A stretch of 64,000 nucleotides of DNA, taken from Rhodococcus qingshengii JCM 15477. GTDB taxonomy: Bacteria > Actinomycetota > Actinomycetes > Mycobacteriales > Mycobacteriaceae. Positions within the stretch are counted from its first letter, which is position 1, and every line of letters begins with the position of its first letter. The DNA lies in contig NZ_CP096563.1 in assembly GCF_023221595.1 (NCBI RefSeq), positions 310,001-374,000 of the forward strand, read 5' to 3'. This document shows positions 5,785 through 13,289 of this stretch, piece by piece. A program made the position numbers and the translations under genes. The notes under the pieces are model-generated. The model did no database searches. It was given only the letters and a program-made list of their open reading frames with translations, and was not told where the DNA came from.

Positions 5785-7939
5785 ACGACTTCGCCGGACT
5801 CTCGCGGGAGTGCTTGCCGCTGGGGCGCTGTTGACCGGAGCGGCCGGAGCGATCGGTGCGGGAATTGCACTCTCCGCCGCTCCGGCGAACGCGACGCCGG
5901 AAGAAGACTGCGCGGCGGTGCGGGCACGTGATCATCAGATCTACCTGAATCTCATTGCGTCGCTGCCACCTGGTGCACCCATCCCGCCAGAGATCATCAA
6001 CCCGTGCCTGAGTGCGCCGTCCACGACGGCGACAGTTGCGCCGACGACCACGGTCGGGCTCCCCGGTGCGCAGGCTCCAGGCGGTGGCCCGAATGTCGGC
6101 GCGAATGCTCCGACGAACTTTCCCACCTACAACGGCACCCCCATCGTCCCTGTGCCGACGATCGAGGTTCCGCCCATTACTTCCGAGTCCCCGGCCTCGG
6201 AAACTGGTGTCGGTGCATTCCCCAATGCATCGGCATCAGCGGTTCCCTCACCCACACCCACCCCGGGTGAGGGAACCACCACCGATCGTGGTCCCGGACC
6301 GATCCCCGCGGATTCGGATTCGAATATCGCACCGGCCCAAACGGTTCCGGACCCGGCAGCAGATGTTTCCACCGCCGGGGAGGACTCGGGCCGTGACCGG
6401 TATCTCGAACTGGTCCTCGTCGGGGCCGCGGCGTTCACCGCTGCGGGTATGAGAGTGAGGGGGCGGCCGGGACCGTTCAGTGCGCGTGTGAGCGCGCGTC
6501 CGTGGGAGTCGGTTCTCTCCCAGGTAGTCGGTACGGTCGCGAAACCGTTCATGCCGTATTTCGTCGGCGGTCAGGACGTCGTGGTCATCCCCGACCCAGG
6601 TGGCGGACAACGCACCATCTTCCTCATTCACGACGAAACCTCCTCGCATGAAGCTGAAATGGTGGTCGACCTACCACCCGGCGGACACATGAGCATCAAC
6701 GACGACGGGTCCGTCGGTGTCTACGACGCGAACGGAGACTTGCAGGGCACCGTTGCCGCTGCGTGGGCGTACGACGTCAACGGCGATCCGGTTCCCACCT
6801 ACTACGAGATCCGTGACGGCAAGCTCTACCAAGTCGTTATCCCGACCCCGGGCGTCATCTACCCGGTCACTGCTGACGGCCCCTACGGCGGCAGCGACCC
6901 GGTCACCGGACGAGACGTCACCGCTACACCCCTTCAAGGCGGCGGTGAGGTCGTCAACCAGTCCGGCGGACCGGTCATGGTCAACGTCCCGACAGACTCC
7001 CCCTACAACGACGTCGGCGGGATCGACCCACTGGGCAATCTCGACATGGATCCGCCGACGCAGCCGGCACCGACAACGCCTCTGCCGTTCGATATCGGAT
7101 CGCCGACCGACTCGGGCACCGATACGAGCGAGCCTCCGTGGAACCCACTCGACAACCTCGACATGGACGCCCCGACGCAGCCGGCACCGACAACACCACT
7201 GCCGTTCGATATCGGATCGCCGACCGACTCGGGCACCGATACACCCGGGGGTACAGCGAGCGAGCCTCCGTGGAACCCACTCGACAACCTCGACATGGAA
7301 ACGCAGACGCAGCCAGATCCTCCAATGGAATTACCATTCGGGATCTTTGACTCTGATCCCAACAACGGTTTGATCGGCCCCGCGCAGAGGGCCGCGAACC
7401 AACGGGCGCTCGCCCATGGCGACGTACCTGCTGACTTCACTGGCAACGTCCCTCTGACCGCACAGCAACAACTTGACGACCTGCAATGGCAGGTGGATCA
7501 GATGCGAGACCGCGGCTATACAGATTCCGAGATCGCAACTGTCTTGAGTAAAGGCAGCACCGCGCTCGGTGGCCCCGCCTCGGGCTTGCAATCTGCGGGC
7601 GCCCTTGCGAACACCGGTGTGCATCATGCTGGTTCGCTCCCGAGCGCTGCGCAGGCCGCTCGGTCGGCGGCAGTGGGTACTGTTTTAAGCAGATTATCGG
7701 TGGCAGTTGAGGTTGCCTCGGGTGTCATCAAGTGGCGCGAAGGCGCGCCACGTGGCGAAACTGTGGGAAATTCCGGTGGCGCAATCGCATTGGGATGGGC
7801 AGGCGGCAAAGGTGGCGCCGCACTCGGCGGGTTTCTCGGCGGCCCGATAGGTGCCGCAGTCGGGGGCGGAATCGGTGCAATCGGAGGATCGCTACTCGGG
7901 GCATACTTGGGTACCCGGGCAGGCCGATCATTTGATTGA
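5771..7939 (+). CDS. Large exported protein, candidate polymorphic toxin with glycine-zipper end
   Basis: The GTG start at 5771 gives a signal peptide (residues 1-41, ending APANA). A Cys-flanked mature start and a Pro/Thr-rich linker (about 80-200) follow. A beta-rich module at about 265-365 has VYDANGDLQGTV, AAAWAYDVNGDPVPTYYEI and IYPVTADG; this resembles a module common in actinobacterial exported proteins that ends YPVVADP. Tandem 39/44-residue repeats occupy about 418-523 and a helical part begins near 560. The C-terminus (about 667-722) has nine or more GxxxG/GG motifs (GGKGGAALGGFLGGPIGAA). Glycine zippers of this kind insert into membranes. Two small membrane proteins and immunity-like genes follow, so I infer a pore-forming toxin. 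A structural envelope protein remains possible. Confidence 0.6.
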   Translation: MKSGRRLRRTLAGVLAAGALLTGAAGAIGAGIALSAAPANATPEEDCAAVRARDHQIYLNLIASLPPGAPIPPEIINPCLSAPSTTATVAPTTTVGLPGAQAPGGGPNVGANAPTNFPTYNGTPIVPVPTIEVPPITSESPASETGVGAFPNASASAVPSPTPTPGEGTTTDRGPGPIPADSDSNIAPAQTVPDPAADVSTAGEDSGRDRYLELVLVGAAAFTAAGMRVRGRPGPFSARVSARPWESVLSQVVGTVAKPFMPYFVGGQDVVVIPDPGGGQRTIFLIHDETSSHEAEMVVDLPPGGHMSINDDGSVGVYDANGDLQGTVAAAWAYDVNGDPVPTYYEIRDGKLYQVVIPTPGVIYPVTADGPYGGSDPVTGRDVTATPLQGGGEVVNQSGGPVMVNVPTDSPYNDVGGIDPLGNLDMDPPTQPAPTTPLPFDIGSPTDSGTDTSEPPWNPLDNLDMDAPTQPAPTTPLPFDIGSPTDSGTDTPGGTASEPPWNPLDNLDMETQTQPDPPMELPFGIFDSDPNNGLIGPAQRAANQRALAHGDVPADFTGNVPLTAQQQLDDLQWQVDQMRDRGYTDSEIATVLSKGSTALGGPASGLQSAGALANTGVHHAGSLPSAAQAARSAAVGTVLSRLSVAVEVASGVIKWREGAPRGETVGNSGGAIALGWAGGKGGAALGGFLGGPIGAAVGGGIGAIGGSLLGAYLGTRAGRSFD
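7023..7350 (+). repeat. In-frame tandem repeats inside the 722-aa protein gene
   Basis: The GACATGGA anchor recurs at 7043, 7160 and 7292, giving units of 117 and 132 bases (39 and 44 codons). The second unit is longer by 15 bases coding about PGGTA. Unit text is NPLDNLDMDAPTQP followed by TPLPFDIGSPTDSGTDT. The third copy diverges after NLDM. The high identity between the first two copies suggests recent duplication and possible length variation. Confidence 0.9.
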
Positions 7940-7984
7940 AGCCTTAGACAATGATCGATCGCTCCAAGAGAAGGGACTGAGACC

Positions 7985-8257
7985 GTGCATTACCTGCTGA
8001 TCGCTGCCATTGCATTCTGCCTAGCCTCGGGGGTGCTGTCGGCGCTTGATGCCGCAGCAGGCAATCCGATGCGGGGCGCGATAACCTTGGCCGTTTCGTT
8101 GACGGCTGCGAGTGGGATGGTGTTCCTCGTGACTGACAATTCGACCACCCGGATCGGCGCTGTCGCGGGCACTGCGGCGGTCCTCGTTTTGCGTTTTCTC
8201 CCGAAGAGTTCCATATACCGACGACACACCGTTCCTCAAGCGGAACCGGCACCATGA
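7985..8257 (+). CDS. Small membrane protein, candidate immunity protein, 90 aa
   Basis: GTG at 7985 follows an AAGGGA site. The protein is nearly all membrane: helices at about 3-22, 30-50 and 55-72, then a basic tail (RFLPKSSIYRRHT). It starts 46 bases after the 722-aa protein and its stop overlaps the next start by 4 bases, so the three genes form one transcriptional block. Immunity to pore-forming toxins is commonly given by small polytopic inner-membrane proteins encoded directly downstream. By that rule this is a candidate; nothing in the sequence itself proves it. Confidence 0.65.
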   Translation: MHYLLIAAIAFCLASGVLSALDAAAGNPMRGAITLAVSLTAASGMVFLVTDNSTTRIGAVAGTAAVLVLRFLPKSSIYRRHTVPQAEPAP

Positions 8258-8655
8258 CCACCTTTTATGCGATTTGTGCGATTGCTGCAGGGGCTGTGGC
8301 GTTGATCGTATCTACGCCCTACGTGATGTACCGCAGTCATGCGAGAACGATTTACTGGAGTTCGTCGATCCTTACCATCGTTTTCGCCTGGCTCACCGCT
8401 CCACAGCGGTCGATTCTCGGACCTGTCCTCTTGTGCGGTTTCGCTGCTGTGTTCGTGGCGTGGTGGTGGACCCCCTTCCTCACGCGAAGGCATCCCACCG
8501 GATTCAACGATGTTTTCGGTGCTTGGCTGACACGGGCGCTCTACCGCGAGCAGAAGGATGCACCTCCGGTAAACAGGTACGACAAATTGCACTACAAAGA
8601 CACTGACCGCCAAGCACGAGATACCGATTCTGACGGAAATCAGGTCAACACCTGA
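8254..8655 (+). CDS. Small membrane protein, candidate immunity protein, 133 aa
   Basis: The ATG overlaps the previous stop (ATGA). Three membrane helices are visible at about 2-24, 32-50 and 53-76, the last ending VAWWWTPFL. A hydrophilic C-terminal tail of about 55 residues follows (FNDVFGAWLTRALYREQ, then KLHYKDTDRQ). No family recognised. Coupled translation with the 90-aa protein suggests that the two act together, in either immunity or export of the 722-aa protein. Confidence 0.65.
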   Translation: MTTFYAICAIAAGAVALIVSTPYVMYRSHARTIYWSSSILTIVFAWLTAPQRSILGPVLLCGFAAVFVAWWWTPFLTRRHPTGFNDVFGAWLTRALYREQKDAPPVNRYDKLHYKDTDRQARDTDSDGNQVNT

Positions 8656-8961
8656 GCCGGCGCGTAGAGCGCTTTGTCCTTGATACCACCCTCGCGCGTA
8701 CCCGAACAGCTTGTAGTGAGATGCCGTGGGAAACAGTACTTTCCACATGGCGGCGTACACCTGCCCGGTTTGCGCAAGCTGTACAGTAACCAGGATGATC
8801 GATGGCTCGAAGCTGCTCTTCGCGCAGCCCAATTCAGTAGCTGTCAGCGCCATCGCGAGCGGTAGTCCTCTTCCCCTAGTCCCTGCAGCTCATCCCATTT
8901 TTCGAGCATCCGCCTCGTCTGGATAGTTAATGATATCTAATATATTGAATGGAGTTCAGTA
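8656..8961. other. 306-base gap before an A+T-rich gene
   Basis: No gene with a ribosome site is visible. The last 40 bases are strongly A+T-rich (GATATCTAATATATTGAATG) and hold a plausible -10 box (TAATAT near 8937) for the next gene. Around 8727-8750 there is a faint resemblance to the GGGAAACATACTTCCA segment of the Imm52 genes, possibly another decayed copy, but it is too short to assert. Confidence 0.4.
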
Positions 8962-9639
8962 GTGGATCTGGTCAAGATTTCGCGGTGTGTCGACTCGCCC
9001 GTGCTTGCGGAGATTGACGACTTGACACCACTTGAACGTATGGCGCTTCCGAATTATTGGTTGGATGCACTAAATGGTGACGTTGCAGCTCGAATTTCTG
9101 GGATATTGGACCAATGGGACGTATTTGGGCGACCGATATTGGGCGACACTTACAGAAACATTAAAGATAATCTATCTGATGTGCGGTTGCTCAGGTCTGA
9201 AAATAGGTTCTTTCTTCTATATAAAATTAAAATGGCAGACGGGACCGATCTCTACTATTTGGGTACGCCACCGGTAGTGGATGGTGATGAACTTTCAGGG
9301 TATTGGAGTAAATTCCCCTCCAGTCTAAAGAATTTCTATTCAAATTTGCACAACGGTTGGTACTATATTGCCGGTAAGACTGTCGGGCCACTGCCTCTTG
9401 AAGATATGTTTCGAATTGACAGCTTTGAATGGTCTATTCTGGACGGGCTGTCCCCTGAAGAGTACCCAGATCCGGCTCGTTGCATCGCGACATTCAGATC
9501 GGGCGGCGGCGGTTATCTTTGCTTGTACTTCGGTGAGGAATCGACAAGGGGTGTTGTGTGGTCATTGACGGAACCCCCTGAACTGGTCGATTACTCCACT
9601 TACCTTGATATCTGGACCAACGTCGGACTCGGTGCCTAG
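8962..9639 (+). CDS. Candidate immunity protein (SMI1/KNR4-like), 225 aa
   Basis: The GTG at 8962 follows GGAG with 7 bases spacing. The protein is acidic and soluble. Its central text FPSSLKNFYSNLHNGWYYIAG, then PLPLEDMF, resembles the actinobacterial SMI1/KNR4 (SUKH-like) proteins that have a SLR.FYxxLHDGF motif; many of these neutralise toxins encoded nearby. A FRSGGGGYLCLYF strand and a VWSLTEPPEL segment follow. Base composition is clearly more A+T-rich than its neighbours, which suggests transfer. Its cognate toxin is not obvious, so it may be an orphan immunity gene. The family assignment is tentative. Confidence 0.6.
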   Translation: MDLVKISRCVDSPVLAEIDDLTPLERMALPNYWLDALNGDVAARISGILDQWDVFGRPILGDTYRNIKDNLSDVRLLRSENRFFLLYKIKMADGTDLYYLGTPPVVDGDELSGYWSKFPSSLKNFYSNLHNGWYYIAGKTVGPLPLEDMFRIDSFEWSILDGLSPEEYPDPARCIATFRSGGGGYLCLYFGEESTRGVVWSLTEPPELVDYSTYLDIWTNVGLGA

Positions 9640-9699
9640 AGCCTGCGCCTTGGATAGCCAGACTGGAGACAGTCTAAGCAATTTGTGTGCGGTCTTGCC

Positions 9700-10209
9700 C
9701 CACGTGGCACGTGCCTCGGATCCAGTCTCCAAAGAGCAGATGATCAATTTGTCTGACCAAAAGGGATCTCGAGGTCATGATCGGTTTCGGGGGTACCTCA
9801 CGCATCGACTCGTTTTCCTGCACCATTGCCGACGAATCGCTGATTGCGCTGGCGTTAAGGGTCGTACGGGGGCAGGCCGATATCTGGGCCTCTCGTGTCA
9901 CCGTGCTCTACCACCGGACCGAATCATCGCCTCAGCGCAACGTACCCGGCGACGCGATCGTGGGCAGTTCGGGCTCGGTGGAGCATCGGCGACTACCGGC
10001 ACCTTCAGAATCGGTCGAAAGGTGAGGTGGAGGTGGGATGGGAAACATACTTCCATTCAGGAGTTACGTTCGATCGCAGCAAACTCCCCCAATCTGCGGT
10101 GGTGGAGGAACTGCCCATTGGCACGTTGGTTCGGTTGGGGGACAAGCCAATGGAGGTCGCTGCCGCCGACATCGTGGCGGTGCGGGCGGCGATGGGTTAC
10201 CCGGTGTAG
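9700..10209 (+). pseudogene. Chimeric immunity pseudogene: family-2 middle joined to Imm52 end
   Basis: About 9700-9970 matches the middle of the intact family-2 gene at 11195-11968: DLEVMIGFGGTS against DVKVVVSFGGTS, then ADESLIALAL and RVTVLYHRTESSP. It has a one-base slip near 9764. From 9974 to the TAG at 10209 the sequence switches to the 3' end of the Imm52 gene at 13286-13981, with 19 mismatches in 236 bases by hand alignment. The join, just after GTGGGCAGTT, changes reading frame, so no full protein can be made. It records recombination between two related immunity families. Confidence 0.8.
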
Positions 10210-10257
10210 CGCCAGAGCCTGTTCCAATTGGTCGATCGTCTTCGAACAGGAGTGACG

Positions 10258-11056
10258 TTGTCTGCCTTATCTTTACGTCGTGATCCGACCTCCGGGTTGA
10301 CCTTGAAAGTCATGGCGCGAAAGGGACCGCCGGAAGCCGAATCGGTCACCGCGGCGCTGGCAGCGCGGTCACTGCAGTTCCTTCGAGAGCTTGACCCAGT
10401 CTTTGACGTCGACATGTACCGCGCCGTGAGGAATGACCTTCCCGACGGCGTTACGGTCGAGCAGGCTCTGGCATCGAATGGTGGACGGATCCTCACGCTT
10501 CAGGCAGAGGACTCCCTCGAGGCCGCAATGATCGAGAGCAGAAAGTCTCCTGATGCCGCAGGCGGGATTTACCCACTCTCATTCGGGCATCAACTCAGGT
10601 TGTTCACCGACAACGGAAACATCGAAATTCTCATCGGATTCGGGGGTACGGCAGGAGCAGGTTCCTTACTTTGCACCTTCATCTGGCCGTACCCAGGGGG
10701 CTTCGCCGATGAATCTCTGATCTCACTGTCATTGAAACTCGTCCAGGGCATGGCCGATATCTGGGACGCTCCCACGGCCGTGCTCTACCGGGATGCGGAG
10801 CTCACACCTCAGTACAACGTGCCCGGCGACGCAACGGTGGGCACGTTGCACCTACTTCGGCCCTGAGATGCCGATCAACGAAACGCAGATCCCACCCACT
10901 GTCGAAGCTTTTCCGTACAAGAAAGGAACGATCGTCATCCAGCGTGATCCACGCGCCCCGTTGGTTGCCGACGGAAGCCGAAGCATCCGTGCAGCAGTCG
11001 GCCTGCTGACCGAACGACCGGAGGTTCGCCTACCGAAAGGCTCGCGCCGGCTGTGA
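10258..11056 (+). pseudogene. Frameshifted family-2 immunity-like gene
   Basis: Starting at TTG 10258 (AGGAG 5 bases upstream; GTG 10252 is also possible), the frame encodes MSALSLRRDPTSGLTLKVMA and parallels the intact gene at 11195. It fails after VPGDATVGT. There GGGCACGTTGCACC replaces GGGCAGTTGCACC of the paralogue, an extra C at about 10844. The rest continues in another frame as CTYFGPEMPINETQIPP to GSRRL at 11056. Without the extra base the protein would be about 265 aa, the same as its paralogue. It is either a decayed gene or a single-base sequencing error; divergence from the paralogue shows that it is an old duplicate. Confidence 0.8.
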
Positions 11057-11194
11057 CACCAGAAGTTACGGCCAAGCTCACGTCCGCAGGTGATGGTGTT
11101 CTTAAGAACAAGCTGCTCAGATAATGGAGGATGCGTTCGACGAGGTCATCGGGATGGAGAACATCAACATCATCGTATTTGGAGGGGAGTGAAA

Positions 11195-11968
11195 GTGCCT
11201 ACGTCATCACTGCGCCGCAATCCTACGGCGGGCTTGACAGTGAAGGTCATTCCACGAAAGGGTTCGCCTGAAAGCGAGGCCGTCACGGCCGCGCTCGTTG
11301 CACGTTCGCTACGATTGCTTCGCGACATCGATCCTGTCTTCGACGTCGACTTGTACCAAACAGTAGGCGATGCACTCCCCGACGGCGCCGGAGTCGAGCA
11401 GGCCTTGGCGTCGAATCTCCGTCAGATCCTTGTACCTCCGACGGAAAAATCGATCGAAGCCGCATTGATCGAGCGCAGACGATCCCCCGATGCCACCGGC
11501 GGTATGTATCCCCTCTCATTGGGACGACATATGACCCTGTATTCACCCGCTGGAGACGTCAAAGTCGTTGTCAGTTTCGGGGGCACCTCAGGGTCCGGCG
11601 CATTCGCATGTGCCTTTGCCGACGAATCACTGATTTCGCTGGCATTGAAGCTCGTACAGGGACTAGCCGACATCTGGGACTCGCGTGTCACCGTGCTCTA
11701 CCGCCGAACCGAATCATCGCCTCAGTTCAACGTACCGGGTGACGCGATCGTGGGCAGTTGCACCTACTTCGGTCCTGAGTTGCCGATCAAGGAAACGCAG
11801 CTCCCGCCCAGCGTGGAGGCGTTTCCCTACCAGGACGGCACAATCGTCATCCAGAAGAATCTGTCCACGCCGTTAACCGTCGAGGACATCCGAAGCATCC
11901 GCGCAGCAGCAGGACTGCCGACCGAACGACCGGAGATTCCTCTACCCAAAGGTTTCAGACGGCTGTGA
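11195..11968 (+). CDS. Imm52-related immunity-like protein (family 2), intact
   Basis: The GTG at 11195 follows GGAGGGG; GTG 11189 is also in frame. The 257-aa protein has a helical first part (LVARSLRLLRDIDPVFDVDLY), a long linker and a strand-rich core with VVVSFGGTSGSG. A helix ALKLVQGLADIWDSRVTVLY follows. The C-terminal part VEAFPYQDGTIVIQ to VEDIRSIRAAAGLP parallels the Imm52 end VVEELPTGTLIRL to AADIVAVRAALGYP, so the two families share an origin. Immunity to a toxin encoded nearby is inferred from this relation and from the duplicated copies around it. The frame downstream of its stop stays open into a toxin-tail remnant. Confidence 0.7.
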   Translation: MPTSSLRRNPTAGLTVKVIPRKGSPESEAVTAALVARSLRLLRDIDPVFDVDLYQTVGDALPDGAGVEQALASNLRQILVPPTEKSIEAALIERRRSPDATGGMYPLSLGRHMTLYSPAGDVKVVVSFGGTSGSGAFACAFADESLISLALKLVQGLADIWDSRVTVLYRRTESSPQFNVPGDAIVGSCTYFGPELPIKETQLPPSVEAFPYQDGTIVIQKNLSTPLTVEDIRSIRAAAGLPTERPEIPLPKGFRRL

Positions 11969-12505
11969 GCCCTACATTGGGCGCACTCGGGGCTGCCTGC
12001 AGGTAGGGATGGCGCGGACCGACCAGCCTGCCCGCAATTACCGCGCCGCGATCCCGATCCGGCTACGCACCAGCTGATCGACGCTCCGGGTGGAGTGCCA
12101 CCGCGCGGCATACCCGCCATCGACGGCACAGTTCAACCTGCCGAGCATGATCAACCCTCTGTTCCGTCCGTGAATGAAACCTGCACGCCCGGATCCCGCG
12201 ATTCCGGAACCCTCGCAACCCACTTTCCCGGCGTTCCCGATCGTGGCGAGTGGGAATCATTCTCGCCCGGTGGGATTGGCGATCCGGGGTCGAACCCGAG
12301 ACCCGAGAACTCCACCCCGGAGGCTCCCTCGCCAGGTCGTGCCGAGGAACCGAGTGTGCCGACTCTGCCTGATGTCGGTCAGGTGCCGGTGAATCCGGAT
12401 GCCCCCGGCGCTCCGCAGCAACCCGGACCACAACTGTTCAATGACAATGATTTGCCGAGAACGACTATGACGATCGCAGAGTTGCTGGAAAGGAAAGGTC
12501 GATGA
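11969..12505 (+). pseudogene. Headless C-terminal remnant of a toxin-like protein
   Basis: An uninterrupted frame of about 178 codons follows directly after the TGA of the preceding gene and has no ribosome site or natural start. It is rich in Pro, Gly, Asp and Asn (VNPDAPGAPQQPGPQ) and ends DLPRTTMTIAELLERKGR. Its stop overlaps the Imm52 start at 12502 by four bases (ATGA), the usual coupling of a toxin 3' end to its immunity gene. I therefore read it as the C-terminal tip of a lost toxin. GTG 12095 could start a 136-aa product. The toxic activity cannot be named. Confidence 0.55.
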
Positions 12506-13199
12506 ATTCGGATCGTGGCGCGACAGTGATCGGGTATTGGGGCCCTCGGACGCAACCGGTAGAAGGCATTGCAGCGGAGGTGTTCTCGTTTCTTCATAGT
12601 CTGAGGAACATTGATCCAGCACTTGGACAAGCTTGGGTGTTTTCGCCCGAGACTGCCTTCGAGTCGACCGATCTAAGCGTGGAAGGCCTAGCGAAAATCT
12701 TCCGGGCAGCGAAGGATGTCGAAGGGCAATCCGTTGCTGCCTTCGACCTTGGCTACATCGTGAGTTTGTTGCACCCGGACAGATATCAGTTCTTGAGAAT
12801 CCAATTCTCTCTCGGCCGGAATGTTCCGAGGGTTCCGAATCTCGTCAACGTCACCCTCCCCCCCCGGAGAAACAAGCAATCGGGGAGGCGTCGCAGTTGC
12901 TGACTGCACGCGTCGGGGACGCGATCATGAAAGCGATCATCGAGCATTGGTCGCCGGAGTCTGCGCGGTGGGGGACGCGGGAGTACCGCAATGCGCAGGG
13001 AAATGAGGTCAGCGAAATCGAAGTCGGTTGGGAGACATACATCCAGTCCGGGATCGATCTTGATCACAGCAAACTGCCCGTCGTCGCCGTACTGGAGGAA
13101 CTCCCCAACGGAACGCTGATTCGGTTGGGCGAGAAACCGTTAAACGTCAACTTCGACGACATCCTGGCCGTGCGGGAAGCACTGGGTTACCCGGTCTAA
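12502..13199 (+). pseudogene. Imm52-family gene split at a poly-C tract
   Basis: The ATG at 12502 starts an Imm52 N-terminus (VIGYWGPRTQPVEG, then SLRNIDPALGQAW) after GGAAAGG. The frame breaks at a run of eight C at 12858-12865. It stops at 12903, while the Imm52 C-terminal half (GDAIMKAIIEHWSPESARW to LAVREALGYPV) continues in another frame to 13199. One more or two fewer C would restore a 230-aa protein colinear with the intact copy at 13286. It may be a pseudogene, a slippage-controlled (phase-variable) gene or a homopolymer sequencing error. Confidence 0.8.
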
Positions 13200-13211
13200 G
13201 ACGCCGCGTGA

Positions 13212-13289
13212 CCGCCGACCCTTGCTCATGTCGCGACACGTAGTCGGACGGAGACTATTACGCAGTGGTTGGAAAGGACGGGGCGATGA
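13212..13289 (+). pseudogene. Second toxin-tail fossil upstream of the intact Imm52 gene
   Basis: After a TGA at 13209-13211, about 25 codons encode a segment ending RTETITQWLERTGR, with stop TGA at 13287-13289. This matches the tail RTTMTIAELLERKGR of the remnant ending at 12505. As there, its stop overlaps the immunity ATG (ATGA at 13286). It is a scrap of the same toxin family left behind when the rest was lost. Confidence 0.6.

Noticed and set aside
8236..8853. Minus-strand frame of 205 codons opposite the 133-aa membrane protein
   Set aside because: No ribosome site, and the plus strand has a coupled ATGA start and coherent membrane helices.
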